From contig CM065298.1 of NCBI GenBank assembly GCA_032871835.1, positions 8,543,596-8,607,595 on the forward strand: a DNA stretch of 64,000 nucleotides. Reading direction: 5' to 3'. The translations under genes and the position numbers were made by a program. Source of the stretch: Dipteronia dyeriana. Its lineage: Eukaryota; Streptophyta; Magnoliopsida; Sapindales; Sapindaceae. The notes under the pieces are model-generated. The model was not told the DNA's origin and ran no database searches. It saw only the letters and a program-made list of their open reading frames with translations. Of the stretch, positions 46,658 through 57,668 are shown piece after piece. Position 1 is the first letter of the stretch, and each line of letters starts with the position of its first letter.

Positions 46658-47945
46658 TAGTGGTGTAAAAATGGGCCGGCCGGTGACAGGCCGGTCCGGC
46701 CGGCCCAGGAAGTTCACGGGCCGTTCTGGGAACGGCCCGTGAAGGAAGAGGGCCAGGCCGCGTGCCGGGCCACTGGGAGGAGGCCCGGCAGGCCGGCCCG
46801 CCTGGCACGCCAATCCGGCTTGCCAGGCCTGTCGGACCAGCCCGGCGGACTGATCAGCCAGTCCGTTCGGCCCAATTTTTTTTTTTTTTTTTTTTTTCAA
46901 AAAACCTCCAACGGCTGGAATTGATTTCTAGCCGTTGGAGGAAATAAAAATTACCAAAACCCCCCTACAATCTTTTAAATTACATTTTGACCCACAAATC
47001 AAATTTTTCTATAAATACTTCCATCAATTTCATTTTCCATTAACTCTCTCTATCATTCTTTCAATCTCTCATTCTCTCATTCTCTCAAATCTCAATCTCT
47101 AATATATTCTCCAATTCCCTAAACTTTTTCATTCATTTTGGTTATTACTCTCTCTACAAAATTCTCTACGTTTTCCACCAACACACCAAATTTTAAAGGT
47201 ACAATTTTGTTATTACTTTTGGTCTAACATATTCTCATAGTAAATTTATATGTTTATGTTTAGATTTGAGTTACTTAATGAAAACATTATCTATTTAGTT
47301 AGTTAGTTTATCAATTTTTGGGCTTTAATGTTAATATTATTTGTTTAGTTTATTAAGATTTTTAAGTTTAGTAGTAATTTTAATATTTGTTATTAATAAA
47401 TTTAGAAAGTTAATTTGTATTACTGAAATTACTTTTTGTAATAAGTAAATGATGAATGTTAAGTGTAGTAATTACGTTTGATATTGTTTTTTTCATAAAT
47501 TAAAAATTTTCATTTGTAGATTATGATAGTAAATTTAAGAGTAGTGGTTCAAATCATCAATTTTATGTTAGTATATTATGTTAGTAAATTTATCAATTTT
47601 ATTTGTAGTAGTGAACTAGTAAATTTAAAATTTTATGTTAGTAGATTATGATTTTTTCTGTTTATTTAATTTGTTTTTTAAGTAAATAAATTATTGTAAG
47701 TATCGTATTAGTTATAGTAATTATTGTTAGTAAATTAAGATTACTGTTAGTAAATATTGATTTTTAATTTGACTATTAACTACTATAGTGCTCATATTTT
47801 TATTCAGATAATGGATCCTAACCAGCAGCCTTATTTTCCGGACGGTTTGAATATGCTCAACGATGAATTTGATATTTCAGAACCAACCCATACTCAAGCG
47901 GGACCTTCTGGTTCCGGCGTTACACCAACATCACGTCCCAAAAAA
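46658..47945 (+). mobile_element. 5' part of a hAT transposon, joined to a gypsy element
   Basis: It starts TAGTGGTGTAAAAATGGGCC. A GC-rich subterminal region (46670-46875) has a perfect 14-bp hairpin (TTCACGGGCCGTTC, loop TGGG, about 46704-46735) and a long T-tract. A pyrimidine-rich leader and an apparent 5'UTR intron (about 47200-47807, GT...TTCAG) precede an ATG at 47811. That frame encodes MDPNQQPYFPDG and GPSGSGVTPTSRPKK, which resembles the N-terminus of plant hAT transposases before the BED zinc finger. The ORF is cut at about 47945, where gypsy protease sequence begins. The 3' end of the transposon was not found in the window. Confidence 0.65.
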
Positions 47946-49499
47946 TGGGAGTTCAGCAGACATCCTAAGCGTGGCCGTGTACGAGCAGCTAAGACTAGAC
48001 CGAAAAGATTTACAGCCTTTCCATACTCAATTAAGAGGGTTTGGGGGGATAGAGGTCAGAGCACTCGGGACGGTAACATTACCCGTGAAGATCGGAAGGG
48101 CACCATGCCAGAGGACTGTCCTGCTCAACTTCGTGGTAGTTGACTTGGATAATTGGCCGTATAATGCATTATTGGGCCGGCTTTCCTGAATAAAACAAGG
48201 GCCGTGACAACCACTTATGCATTAATGATCAAGTTCCCAACAGAACAAGGGGTTGAGATAGTCAAGGGATCTCAAGAGATGGCCCGAAGAGCAAACCTGT
48301 CAGTATACAGAGACAAGCATGATGCTGAACAAGTGTGCACCATAATGCAGCCAAATCAGTGTGAAGAATCCTTGTCATTCGAACTGGATCCAAGGGAGGG
48401 CTCGAATGAATACAAAATAGAATTGGTTGAAATAGTACTTGAAGAAGACAAACAGGACAAGAAAATCAAGATCGGGGCCAACTTGGATGGAAAAGTCAAG
48501 CAAGACTTAACCAATCTGCTTAGAGAGTACAAAGATGTATTCGCTTGGAGTCACGAAGATATGATCGGAATAGATGCCCGAGTAATATCCCACCACCTCG
48601 CAGTTAGCCCGAATGCAAAACCGGTTATACAAAAGAGAAGATCGTTCAATCCTAAAAGAAGTCAAGCAATCAAACAAGAGGTGGAAAAGCTACTGGCAAC
48701 TGGATCAATCAGAGAAGTCAGCTACCCTCAGTGGGTCGCCAACGTAGTCCTCGTTCAGAAGAAAAATGGACAATGGAGGATGTGCGTAGATTTCACGGAT
48801 CTAAACAAGGCATGTCCAAAGGATAGCTTCCCACTTCCAAGGATAGACCAGCTGGTGGATGCCACAGCAGGTCACGAATTGCTCAGCTTCATGGACGCTT
48901 ACTCGGGATATAATCAGATCCGGATGAACAAAGCTGATGAAGAAAAAACAGCTTTCACAACGGATCAGGGTTTATATTGCTACACAGTAATGCCCTTCGG
49001 TTTAAAAAATGCAGGTGCTACGTATCAAAGGTTGGTCAATAAAATCTTCACTCGACAAATAGGAAGGAACATGGAAGTGTACATTGATGACATGTTGACT
49101 AAAAGCATCTCGGCAGATGAGCATGCCCGGGACCTCCGAGAGACATTTGATGTTCTGAAAAGATACCAGATGAAATTAAACCCGAACAAATGTTTATTCG
49201 GAGTCCATTTGGAGAGATTCTTGGGTTTTCAAGTCCATCAAAGAGAAATAGAATTTAATCCCGAGAAGATCCAGGCTTTGCAAGAAATGACCTCACCTAA
49301 AACATTGAAAGAGGTACAACGCTTAACAGGGTGTTTAGCCTCTTTGGGAAGATTCATCTCAAGGGGTACAGACAGATGCGCACCTTTCTTCAAGATAATC
49401 AAAAAAGGGAAAGGACTTGAGTGGAATAAAGAGTGCGAGCAGGCATTCTTAAAAATAAAAGAGCACTTGGGACAAGCTCCCGTTCTCTCAAAACCGTAA
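47946..49499 (+). pseudogene. gypsy protease remnant and reverse transcriptase
   Basis: The frame ending at 48189 holds the C-terminal protease part (SADILSVAVYEQL, KIGRAPCQRTVLLNFVV, YNALLGR). After a frame change, the frame 48204-49499 is open and carries RT landmarks: VQKKNGQWRMCVDFTDLNKA, FMDAYSGYNQI, VMPFGLKNAGATYQRL and the catalytic YIDDM (about 49081-49095). It ends at TAA 49497-49499, within continuing homology. Confidence 0.85.
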
Positions 49500-50340
49500 A
49501 AAGGGAAAATACTTCAGCTGTATCTGTCAATAACCGAGCTTGCAGCAAGTTCAGTCTTAGTCAGAACAGAAGATGGAGTGCAGAAACCAGTGTATTATAC
49601 CAGCAAGGCACTCGTACCGGTCGAGACCAGGTACTCACAGGCAGAGAAGATGGCCTTAGCATTGGTTTCAGCAGTAAAAAAGCTGAGACCATATTTTCAG
49701 GCCCATACAATCCAGGTTCTCACCAATTGCCCATTAAGACAAATTTTACAAAAACCAAAATATCAGGAAGACTTACCAAATGGGCAATCAAGCTAAGTGA
49801 ATTCGATATTCATTATGTCCTCAAAGCCTCCCTCAAAGGACAAGCTGTGGCAGACTTCATAGCCGAATTCACAAAACCAAACCTAGAAGCAAAAAGACTC
49901 TTGGAAAAGAGTTTCCCATGGAAACTGTATATTGATGGCTCCTCAAATACTCATGGCAGCGGGGCAGGGATCGTAGTTCGCACCCCAGAAGGAAATGATG
50001 TTGAATGTGCCATGATATTTGATTTTAAAGCAACCAATAATCAAGCCAAGTACGAGGCATTGTTAGCTGGAATCAGAGTCTGCATAGCTCTCGGGGCAGA
50101 TGAAGTTGAGATATTCATCGATTCATAGGTAGTTGTCAACCAGGTTATGGACGAGTACCATGCCAAAGATGAAGGTATGATAGCCTACCGTGCCGTCGCG
50201 AAACAGCTCTTCCAAAAATTTAAAGAATACAAGATCGTTCAGATCCTTAGGGAAGAAAATGAAAAAGCTGACGCATTGTCTAAATTAGCGTCAGCAACAA
50301 CCTCAGTCAGACCAAAGACCATTCCAGTTGTACACCTCCT
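49500..50340 (+). pseudogene. gypsy RNase H pair (Tat-type dual RNase H)
   Basis: The first RNase H shows YYTSKALVPVETRYSQAEK and KKLRPYFQAHTIQVLTNCPL (49585-49755). A 1-bp frame change near 49755-49765 is followed by GRLTKWAIKLSEFDIHY. The second, archaeal-type RNase H starts at LYIDGSSNTHGSGAGIV and includes NNQAKYEALLAGI and IFIDS, with catalytic D, E and D visible; a TAG (50126-50128) falls immediately after. The frame resumes to EENEKADALSKLAS. Confidence 0.8.
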
Positions 50341-51640
50341 TAAACCGAGTACAGCTGAACCTAAGCATTTGGAAATTTCAGAAATCCGAACACCGCAAGA
50401 CGGTTGGATGGTCCAGCTGAGAAGGTTCCTGGAAGAAGGTGTGCTCCCGGAAGATCCGGTATTAGCAAAGCATATCAGGTATCGATCGGCTAGGTATACC
50501 ATGATCGGAGGAGAATTATATAGAAGGGAGTTTTCCCGAGCTCTCCAGAGATGTGTACCGGAAGAAGATGCACATCGAATACTTCAAGAGATCCACTGAG
50601 GAGTTTGTGGGAACCATACTGGGGGTAGAAGTCTGGCGCATAAGGTACTCAGGCAAGGCTATTACTGGCCTACGCTTTTCTCAGATGCACAGCAGTGGTC
50701 GGAAAGTTTCAATACCTGTCAAAGGATTGCCAACGATAACCGACAACCCTCATAAAAGCTCAGAAACCTCAATGCCCTATGGCTATTCGCCATGTGGGGC
50801 CTAAACCTGATCGGGCCAATGCCAGCTGGGACAGGGGGTGGAGCAAAACACGTCATAGTAGCTGTCGATTATTTTACAAAATGGGCAGAAGCTGAAGCGC
50901 TGATGCATATCACATAAGCCAACACCATAAATTTTGTAAAGAAAAACATACTTTAAAGGTTTGGAGTTCCGGACACTATAATCACCGACAATGACATTTA
51001 GTTTGATAACCAAAAGTTCAGACAGTTGTGCGAGAAGTATCAGATTGCTAACTACTATGTGACACCAGCTCATCCTCAAACAAATGGGCAAGTAGAAGCA
51101 GTAAATAAAATTATCAAGCACACCATTAAAGCAAAGTTAGATGACAAAAAAGGAAGCTGGGTTGAAAAGCTTCCTGAAGTATTATGAGCATATCGGACGA
51201 CAGCAAGGACTTCAACAGGAGAAACTTCGTTCACCTTAGCGTTCGGAACAGAAGCTGTCATCCCCGTAGAAACATCGTATGCATCCTCCCGAGTCAGACT
51301 ATACGATGAAGAATAGAATGTTGATATGTTACTACAAAGTTTGGATGCGCTAGAAGAAAAAAGGGAAAAGTCCCGAATAAGAAATACAGCATATCAAAAA
51401 GAGTGGCTCGCCACTACAACTCTCGTGTTCGGATCAGAAAATTCTAGCTAGGAGACCTGGTGCTCAGGAAGGTGTCATTGAACACAAAAAATAGACCCGC
51501 ATGATCCCTGGCTGACAAATGGGAAGGTCCATACAAGATCGATGGGATAACTGGCCATGGAGCTTATTGGATTGCTCGACCTAATAGAGGGGTGTTACCT
51601 CGACCATGCAATGCCCAATATCTGAAGATTTTCTATCCTT
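50341..51640 (+). pseudogene. gypsy integrase, many stops
   Basis: The zinc-binding region lies around 50580-50735, the core carries VDYFTKWAEAE (Asp), ITDND (Asp) and HPQTNGQVEAVNK (Glu), and a C-terminal part ends near LKIFYP. One frame holds most of it with stops at about 50597, 50752, 50918, 50954, 51000, 51185 and 51314. It would join cDNA to the host chromosome if intact. Confidence 0.75.
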
Positions 51641-52204
51641 AAAAAATATATATATATATTTATATTGAATATTTTATTCATTTTTCTAGTCAGGACAATA
51701 TTGGTAGGATAAATATTAAACTGTAATTCAAATCTGTCGATTTTTTACAGTAATAAATAAAATTACTCGGAATTTCAGAAAGGAAAGCATCTAGCTCGGG
51801 ATTTCCAAAAGAAAGCATATGATAATAAGAACATATGGAAGAAGAGCATGATAATAGGAACATGCAAATAGAATTCTTGGGACCATCAAATCCCGAATGG
51901 GCGGGGAAGCTCGTAGGAGCATGCCAGCAGAGCATGGTCAAAATGACTTTCGTAAAAAGGCAAACCTGATGCACCGGACTCTGGAAAAATGCTCGGGACG
52001 CTATCGGGAGAAATTCTGGTGAAATGCGTAGCTGTGTTGAAGGAACTTTTTTTAAAAAAGAGCTCAACGATTCGGCAAACCCTTGCCTATAAAAACTAGG
52101 GAGACGTCCTTGGTATTGCGTAAGGACTCGAACGTATGATCACGGTGAGCCTTGATGTAACGTTCGGGTAGCAACCGGGTATGAAACACAAGTGTAAACT
52201 TCTG

Positions 52205-52790
52205 TTTCAAGATGACTCGGTTAATAATAAAGAGTCGGTTTAATAAGATACTTGGCAATTGAAGTCATTTGGGTAACAACCGGTTTAATAAGATACTCGG
52301 TTAAGTTACCCGAACATCGAAAAAGCTAGTTTAATAAGATACTTGGCAATTGAAGTCATTCGGGTAACAACCGGTTTAATAAGATACTCGATTAAGTAGT
52401 CAAACATCGAAGAAGCCAGTTTAATAAGATACTTGGCAATTGAAGTCATTTGGGTAACAACCGGTTTAATAAGATACTCGGTTAAGTTACCCGTACATCG
52501 AAGAAGCCAGTTCAATAAGATACTTGGCAATTGAAGTCATTTGGGTAACAACCGGTTTAATAAAATACTCGGTTAAGTTACCCGAACATCGAAGAAGCCA
52601 GTTCAATAAGATACTTGGCAATTGAAGTCATTCGGGTAACAACCGGTTTAATAAGATACTCGGTTAAGTTACCCGAACATCGAAGAAGCCAGTTTAATAA
52701 GATACTTGGCAATTGAAGTCATTTGGGTAACAACTGGTTTAATAAGATACTCGGTTAAGTTACCCGAACACCAGCCAGTTTAATACAGCA
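52205..52790 (+). repeat. 91-bp tandem repeat array in the gypsy 3' region
   Basis: CTTGGCAATTGAAGTCATT recurs at 52251, 52342, 52432, 52523, 52614 and 52705, a period of 90-91 bp. Each unit also contains TTTAATAAGATACTCGG and TTTAATAAGATACTTGG, so there is a half-unit subrepeat. A degenerate trace of the same motif lies in the gag-only element near 41295-41365. Confidence 0.9.
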
Positions 52791-52935
52791 CTCGGCAACA
52801 ATCTGCAATGAACAGATCAAGACCATTCAATTCAGAATAAAATAAGATTTTATTGCTCCTAAAAAAATGGTTACAGTTCAAAGATTAGTTCTGTACAAGT
52901 AAAAAATAATCAGAAATTTCTACAATTCTACAAAA

Positions 52936-55916
52936 TCAAGGTTGTGAGGATTTCGAGCCTTTGCCAATACTCAGATCTGGCACCATCTCGTACTCACGAA
53001 GCAGACTCTCATTAGACGCCCAAGTGATATCGTCGACAGTATCATCCATCCACTGGTTGTAATCTTCACCGGGGACTTGCCCGACATCTGGGACTTGCAC
53101 CCTCAACCAACTCTTAACTTGCGTAAAAGGTCGAGAGAGAATGCTCTGACGGAATCTCTAAATGCATGGGATGGGGTTCTTTGCCTTGACTACGACAGTA
53201 GGCTCTCCATTCCTTCATCTGAATCCGAAGAGATTCCAAGGACCGGTCCACATGGTGTTTGATTGACAGCTCCCAATTAGCACGGGCTTTCTCGATCGCC
53301 CTATTCTTAACTTTGAAGAACTCACAGGCTGAAACTAGCCCACGTTGAAATTCCCGAAGAAGTAGGGCATCATAAGCAAGGGATCTTTTAAAATGATCCA
53401 CCCCTTGGACTTCCAGTTCTAACCTGGCCTCTCGGGAAAGGGATTCAACTGTCAGCACTTGGCGCTCCAGATCTTTAATTTTTTGGTCATACGCCGACTT
53501 CGCCTGCTCCGCCTCCTGCTCGGCCTTGAGCATGGATTCTTCAGCAGAAGATAGAAGATTTTGAAGTGATACAACCTTCTCCTCTGCCAGAGATGCCTTG
53601 TCCTCGGCTTCAACCTGCTTCGCCAGACAATAGTCGGCAAATATTTGTAAAGAACCGACCTCCTGCTGGTAAGCTTTCTCGGCTCAAGCACGACCCTCCT
53701 CACTTGCCTTCAGCTGAGCCTCTAGACGCCTTATTCGATCGGCTTGATGTTGCTGCGTCTGAATAAGCTCAGCAAACTTGGGCACCATCTGCAAAGGGAT
53801 ATACTTAGAAATATGGCAGAAGCAAAACAATAAACGAGGCAGATTTAACTGAGTCAGATTTAACTTATATAAGATGCGCCGTTGAAAACGTTTTGGAGAC
53901 GTTCAGACAATGATCCATCTCTAAAACCGCTTCAGTGGTCCTCTCCGATTAAGGCCTGACCGGAGGACATCTCTAGTAGCATATCCTGGGGAGAAAAGAA
54001 TAAAGGAACCCCCGAGGGTTCAGCTCCCAGATTTCCAAACTCGGGGGCAGGAGAAGCCCTGTTCTGTTCTAAGGATGGAGAAGGAACCCTCGAAGGTTCA
54101 GCCCCCATATCTCCAACTTCGGGGGTAGAAGAAGCCCTACTCGGTTCTGAAGCGGCTGCATCTACTGATGCTCCAGCTCCAACACTCGGGGCAATCTCAT
54201 CCGCAACATCTTCATCACTGGAGTCAATAAATGAGACTACCCGAGGAACTTTGAGTGGACGAGACGGTGAACTAACTGCCTTTCGCTTCTCACCCCGAGA
54301 AATGTGGAAGTTAAGATCAGCAGCAGGATCTTCCTGCGGATTATCCCGAAAAGACTCAAAGAATTCTGCACCTACAGACACTTGATCCGTCAAGACGTTA
54401 CCACCGTCACCAACTTCAAATCGTCCAACAGGCTCTTCACCCGGACCTTCATATTGGCTCTCCCTATTTTCAGGCAGTTGGGTGACAATTGGCTCACCTT
54501 GGCCACTTGGACTAGCAAAATCCTGAGTAGAAGGCTGAGCACCCTGATCAACGCACTCGGGAATTTGCTCAGCAATATCAGTTTTCTCATCAGGCTCGGG
54601 TGGAGCAATACCCTCATCGCCCTGACGGAAGCTTCCTTTCTACTCGCTTATAGAATCGCCTTCACCTGGCGAGCCTGAAGATCGCTGACAACGTCCGTAT
54701 CGAACACAAAAAAAAATTCATGTTAGAAAAGAAAATGAAAAGCAGAAAAATACAAGAAAGGGCGCTGGGTTACTTACATCGCCCGCGATGGCCAGAAACC
54801 TGTCTGAAGAAGCCGAGCTTTATCAAGTCATCCTCTTTGAAAAGATAGCTCTTGCTCCTCTTCTCAAAAGTACGAACAGCTGCCCAAGTCAGCCTCTTCA
54901 ACTCAGAATCACTATAATCAATTATTTTCTTGTTCCATACTTCGGGGGAACAGAAGAAACGGGGAACACTCAACACCGTTCAGGAATCCCCAGATCGAAC
55001 AGTGACGTCGAGCCCGAGAGTCCCTCCAGTAAAAAACCAACTGTTCTTCCAGAACTTGTTGGATGTGGGGAATCCCCATATAAAACCCTTCTTTTTTGGG
55101 TCATCAGAAGCATCGACCCCCCGATTCACCTTTGCTTTTTGGGGACCCAACTGTCCGAAGGAGTAGACGCAAGAATATAGGTCCCCGTTTTGCTAACCTG
55201 CCTCAGCGTAAAGAAATGTCTGATTTCATTCGGGGAAGGCGGTGAAAGGTTTATTCGACTGAACATGTGCCACATGTACATCAAGACTTTGTAACTATTC
55301 GGGGCCAACTGAGCTGGGGCTATCCCTGCTTCAGCCAAAAACCAGACAATAAAAGGCTGAAGGGGAAGTGTGACGCCGCAGCAAAGCATGGATCCATAAA
55401 TCACGGCCATGCCCTCAGGAGGATTCCATACGGCTCTATCCCCTGCAGGAACCAAAGTGACTGAGTCGGGCAAGTCGAATCGGGAGCGGTATTTTTCTAT
55501 CTCAGCTAGCTCGATCACATTCGGCTCAGTGTCAAAACCACTTGGGTGAGTATCAAAAACGAAAGACGAGACACCCTGTACACTTCATCAATGTCACCCT
55601 CGTTAACAGTTTGTTCCCTGGTCTAAACGCTGCTCGAGCCGTGCTTGTATACCTTACTTCTGCTCTGATGTTTACCCATCCTTCAAAAAGATACCCTGTG
55701 ATCAGAAATATCAGAATCAGAACTAGATGGAGAACTCGATACGGGGCTGAAAGTGACGTCAGGGAGAAGCCCAGAAACATCAACCTCTAAGAATGGAGGT
55801 TCATCTATTGGGATATCCCCCAGTAATCGTTTAATGCAAGATACTAACTGGAAATCCCCACGTTCTAATGCATCAAAAACGATTTTAAAGAGACGATGGT
55901 GGGAAGATGGCCCCAT
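52936..55916 (-). pseudogene. Antisense ORF of the Tat element (putative gypsy-type transposon domain)
   Basis: On the minus strand, from an ATG at 55916 to a stop at 52936, there is protein-like coding in pieces. MGPSSHHRLFKIVFDALERG is at 55857-55916. At 55126-55518 MIELAEIEKYRSRF leads into GMAVIYGSMLCCGVTLPLQP and FIVWFLAEAGIAPAQLAPNS. A piece with IIDYSDSELKRLTWAAVRTF is at 54770-54976. A Ser/Pro/Glu-rich nuclear-like region with RGEKRKAVSSPS is at 53932-54393. A coiled coil (LKAEQEAEQAKSAYDQKIKD) runs 53114-53700. The segment around AVIYGSM resembles the Pfam family of putative gypsy-type transposon proteins, known from antisense ORFs in plant retroelements. Stops and frame changes break it; an intron near 54680-54780 is possible. 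Function is unknown. Confidence 0.6.
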
Positions 55917-56409
55917 TAAAACTAACCTTGAATTGAGATTGATGCAAGATCTTCAAACGGATAATCACGAACTTCTGGATAAAGAAATCTGCTTTTAAAG
56001 AAATTTCTGCTGATTTTTTTGAGAATAAACTAACAATGTCTCTCAACGAAGAATTTAAAGACGAGACGACACGAAACCCTAGGATTTCAAAGCAGGAAAA
56101 AAACTTATGACGAAACTCGATGAAGTAGGCGGCGTTTGGGGAAATGCAAAAATCATTTCTCATAAATGATATTGAAAAACGAAGAGACGAGGGACGCGTG
56201 TCAAAACAGGAAGTAGCCGTCAACCGTCAGAACTTCAAAACGTCGCCATCATTTAAGATCTCACGTGATGAAGCGAATCGAAATTACAGAGTCACTATTA
56301 AGACACGCCATTATGACAAGACAGCTATTCTAACAAGTGAAAATTAAGACGATTAAAATACTCTTGCCCGAAATGAAATTTACTCAGCAAAAATATTTTA
56401 AAGGGGTAT

Positions 56410-57287
56410 TGTTGTATCTGAATTTTACCAAGCATACACGTCATTGACAAGAAGGAGAAAATAGTCAGGTGGACGCCCAAATGGGCACTCAGGAAATATC
56501 CTACGAGGCATCATTAAAGAGAAGAAAAGCCTGAGTAAGCATATATAGAATGAAACCTACTCGAGATCAGTTAACAACACTCGGGACTGGTTAAGCAACG
56601 CTTCCAGTCGGGCTCAAACGGCGCTACTTGGGACCATCAGGTATTACTCTTACTCGGGAATAAATACGACTCGAGTAAGAACTTGGTGCTTATTTCACAT
56701 GGATTAAGTCATTAAATACGCGAAGATATCCATCAGGAAGGAATCCCAAATAATGGAACATTAAGTTAGAAGAGTCCCCAATCAAGAAATAACTTGATTT
56801 CTTTACGAAGACTATATTCTTTTAAGGAAACAAGTCCAAATTGAACTACACTACTAGAATCCCACTCGATTTCTATAAGAGACTCCGAAACAGGAAAGAA
56901 GACAAATCAACCTCAAGCAAGTAACCGAATCACAATTAAATACAAAGATCTTGTATTACTTGTACAAAGCAGATTAGAGTTCTATAAGCATATAAATAGA
57001 CCCATAATCTGGCTCCAAAAGATATAGGCAATATAACATACATCAATCATAGCAAATACAGAGAGAAAAAAGAGAGATCGAGAGCTTGTAAACATCATAT
57101 TTTCATAGTGGATTTTGGCTTGGTTAATCCTTCAACCACCCGTGGACGTTTCTCCGATCATCGGAGTTTTACCACGTAAAACTTTGTCTTCGTTACTCTC
57201 TGAATCCCTTTCTCTTTGAATTAATAGCCGAAATGAAATCCAATTCTTGTTGGCTTTTCTGACGTAATCCAAAAATCGACGTCAACA
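56410..57287 (+). repeat. Right LTR of the Tat element
   Basis: The LTR (878 bp) runs from TGTTGTATCTG to GTCAACA, preceded by a polypurine-like AAAGGGGTAT. It has a TATA box ATATAAATAGACCC near 56989-57002. Its last 400 bp parallel the LTRs of the gag-only element (37949-42450). No second copy exists upstream in the window. Confidence 0.8.
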
Positions 57288-57668
57288 GATTTATTAAAAA
57301 AAAAATACAACTACTGTTGGAACTTGGTAAGAAGACCCGGAATACTACTCCCACCAGGTGCACAACCATCTCTATTAAGAGGTGATATACATTATAAATA
57401 TGGAGTTATACAATTTCATTTTGCAAAACTTGGCACTGCAAAACAAAATATACAACACTCAAATATTTTTCAATCACTTCTTTATGTAATTACATGACAA
57501 AAATACAACTCAAATATAAACCAAATCCAGGAATTCCATGAAAAGTTCAAGCTCTGTCTTTAATAACATTAAAGAAAATTGATAGAAGAAATACAAATGT
57601 AGAAGAAAAAAATGGATGGATGGAGGTTCAGTTCAGAATTCGGCAAACCAATAATTTCTGCAACAGGA
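57288..57668 (-). other. 3' flank of gene E
   Basis: AT-rich sequence between the Tat LTR and the stop codon of gene E, probably including its 3'UTR. AATAAA-like signals on the minus strand cannot be assigned. No other gene is seen. Confidence 0.5.

Larger units (their letters stand above)
47946..57287 (+). mobile_element. 5'-truncated Ty3/gypsy element of the Tat lineage
   Basis: In order: end of protease, reverse transcriptase, RNase H, a second RNase H, integrase, non-coding DNA with a 91-bp tandem array, an antisense ORF and a right-hand LTR (56410-57287). The 5' LTR, gag and the protease active site are missing, lost at the junction with the hAT element. Two RNase H domains and an antisense extra ORF are hallmarks of Tat elements. 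Many stops and a frameshift make it non-autonomous now. Confidence 0.85.

Noticed and set aside
46643..46947. Overlapping frames on both strands in the GC-rich hAT end
   Set aside because: They are Pro/Gly/Ala/Arg-rich translations of GGCC repeats and end in the poly-T tract; not protein-like.
52205..52790. CRISPR-like array
   Set aside because: The whole 91-bp unit is repeated with no unique spacers, and the setting is a plant retrotransposon.
53566..55790. Plus-strand frames across the Tat 3' region
   Set aside because: They lie opposite the better supported minus-strand antisense ORF and lack protein-like motifs.
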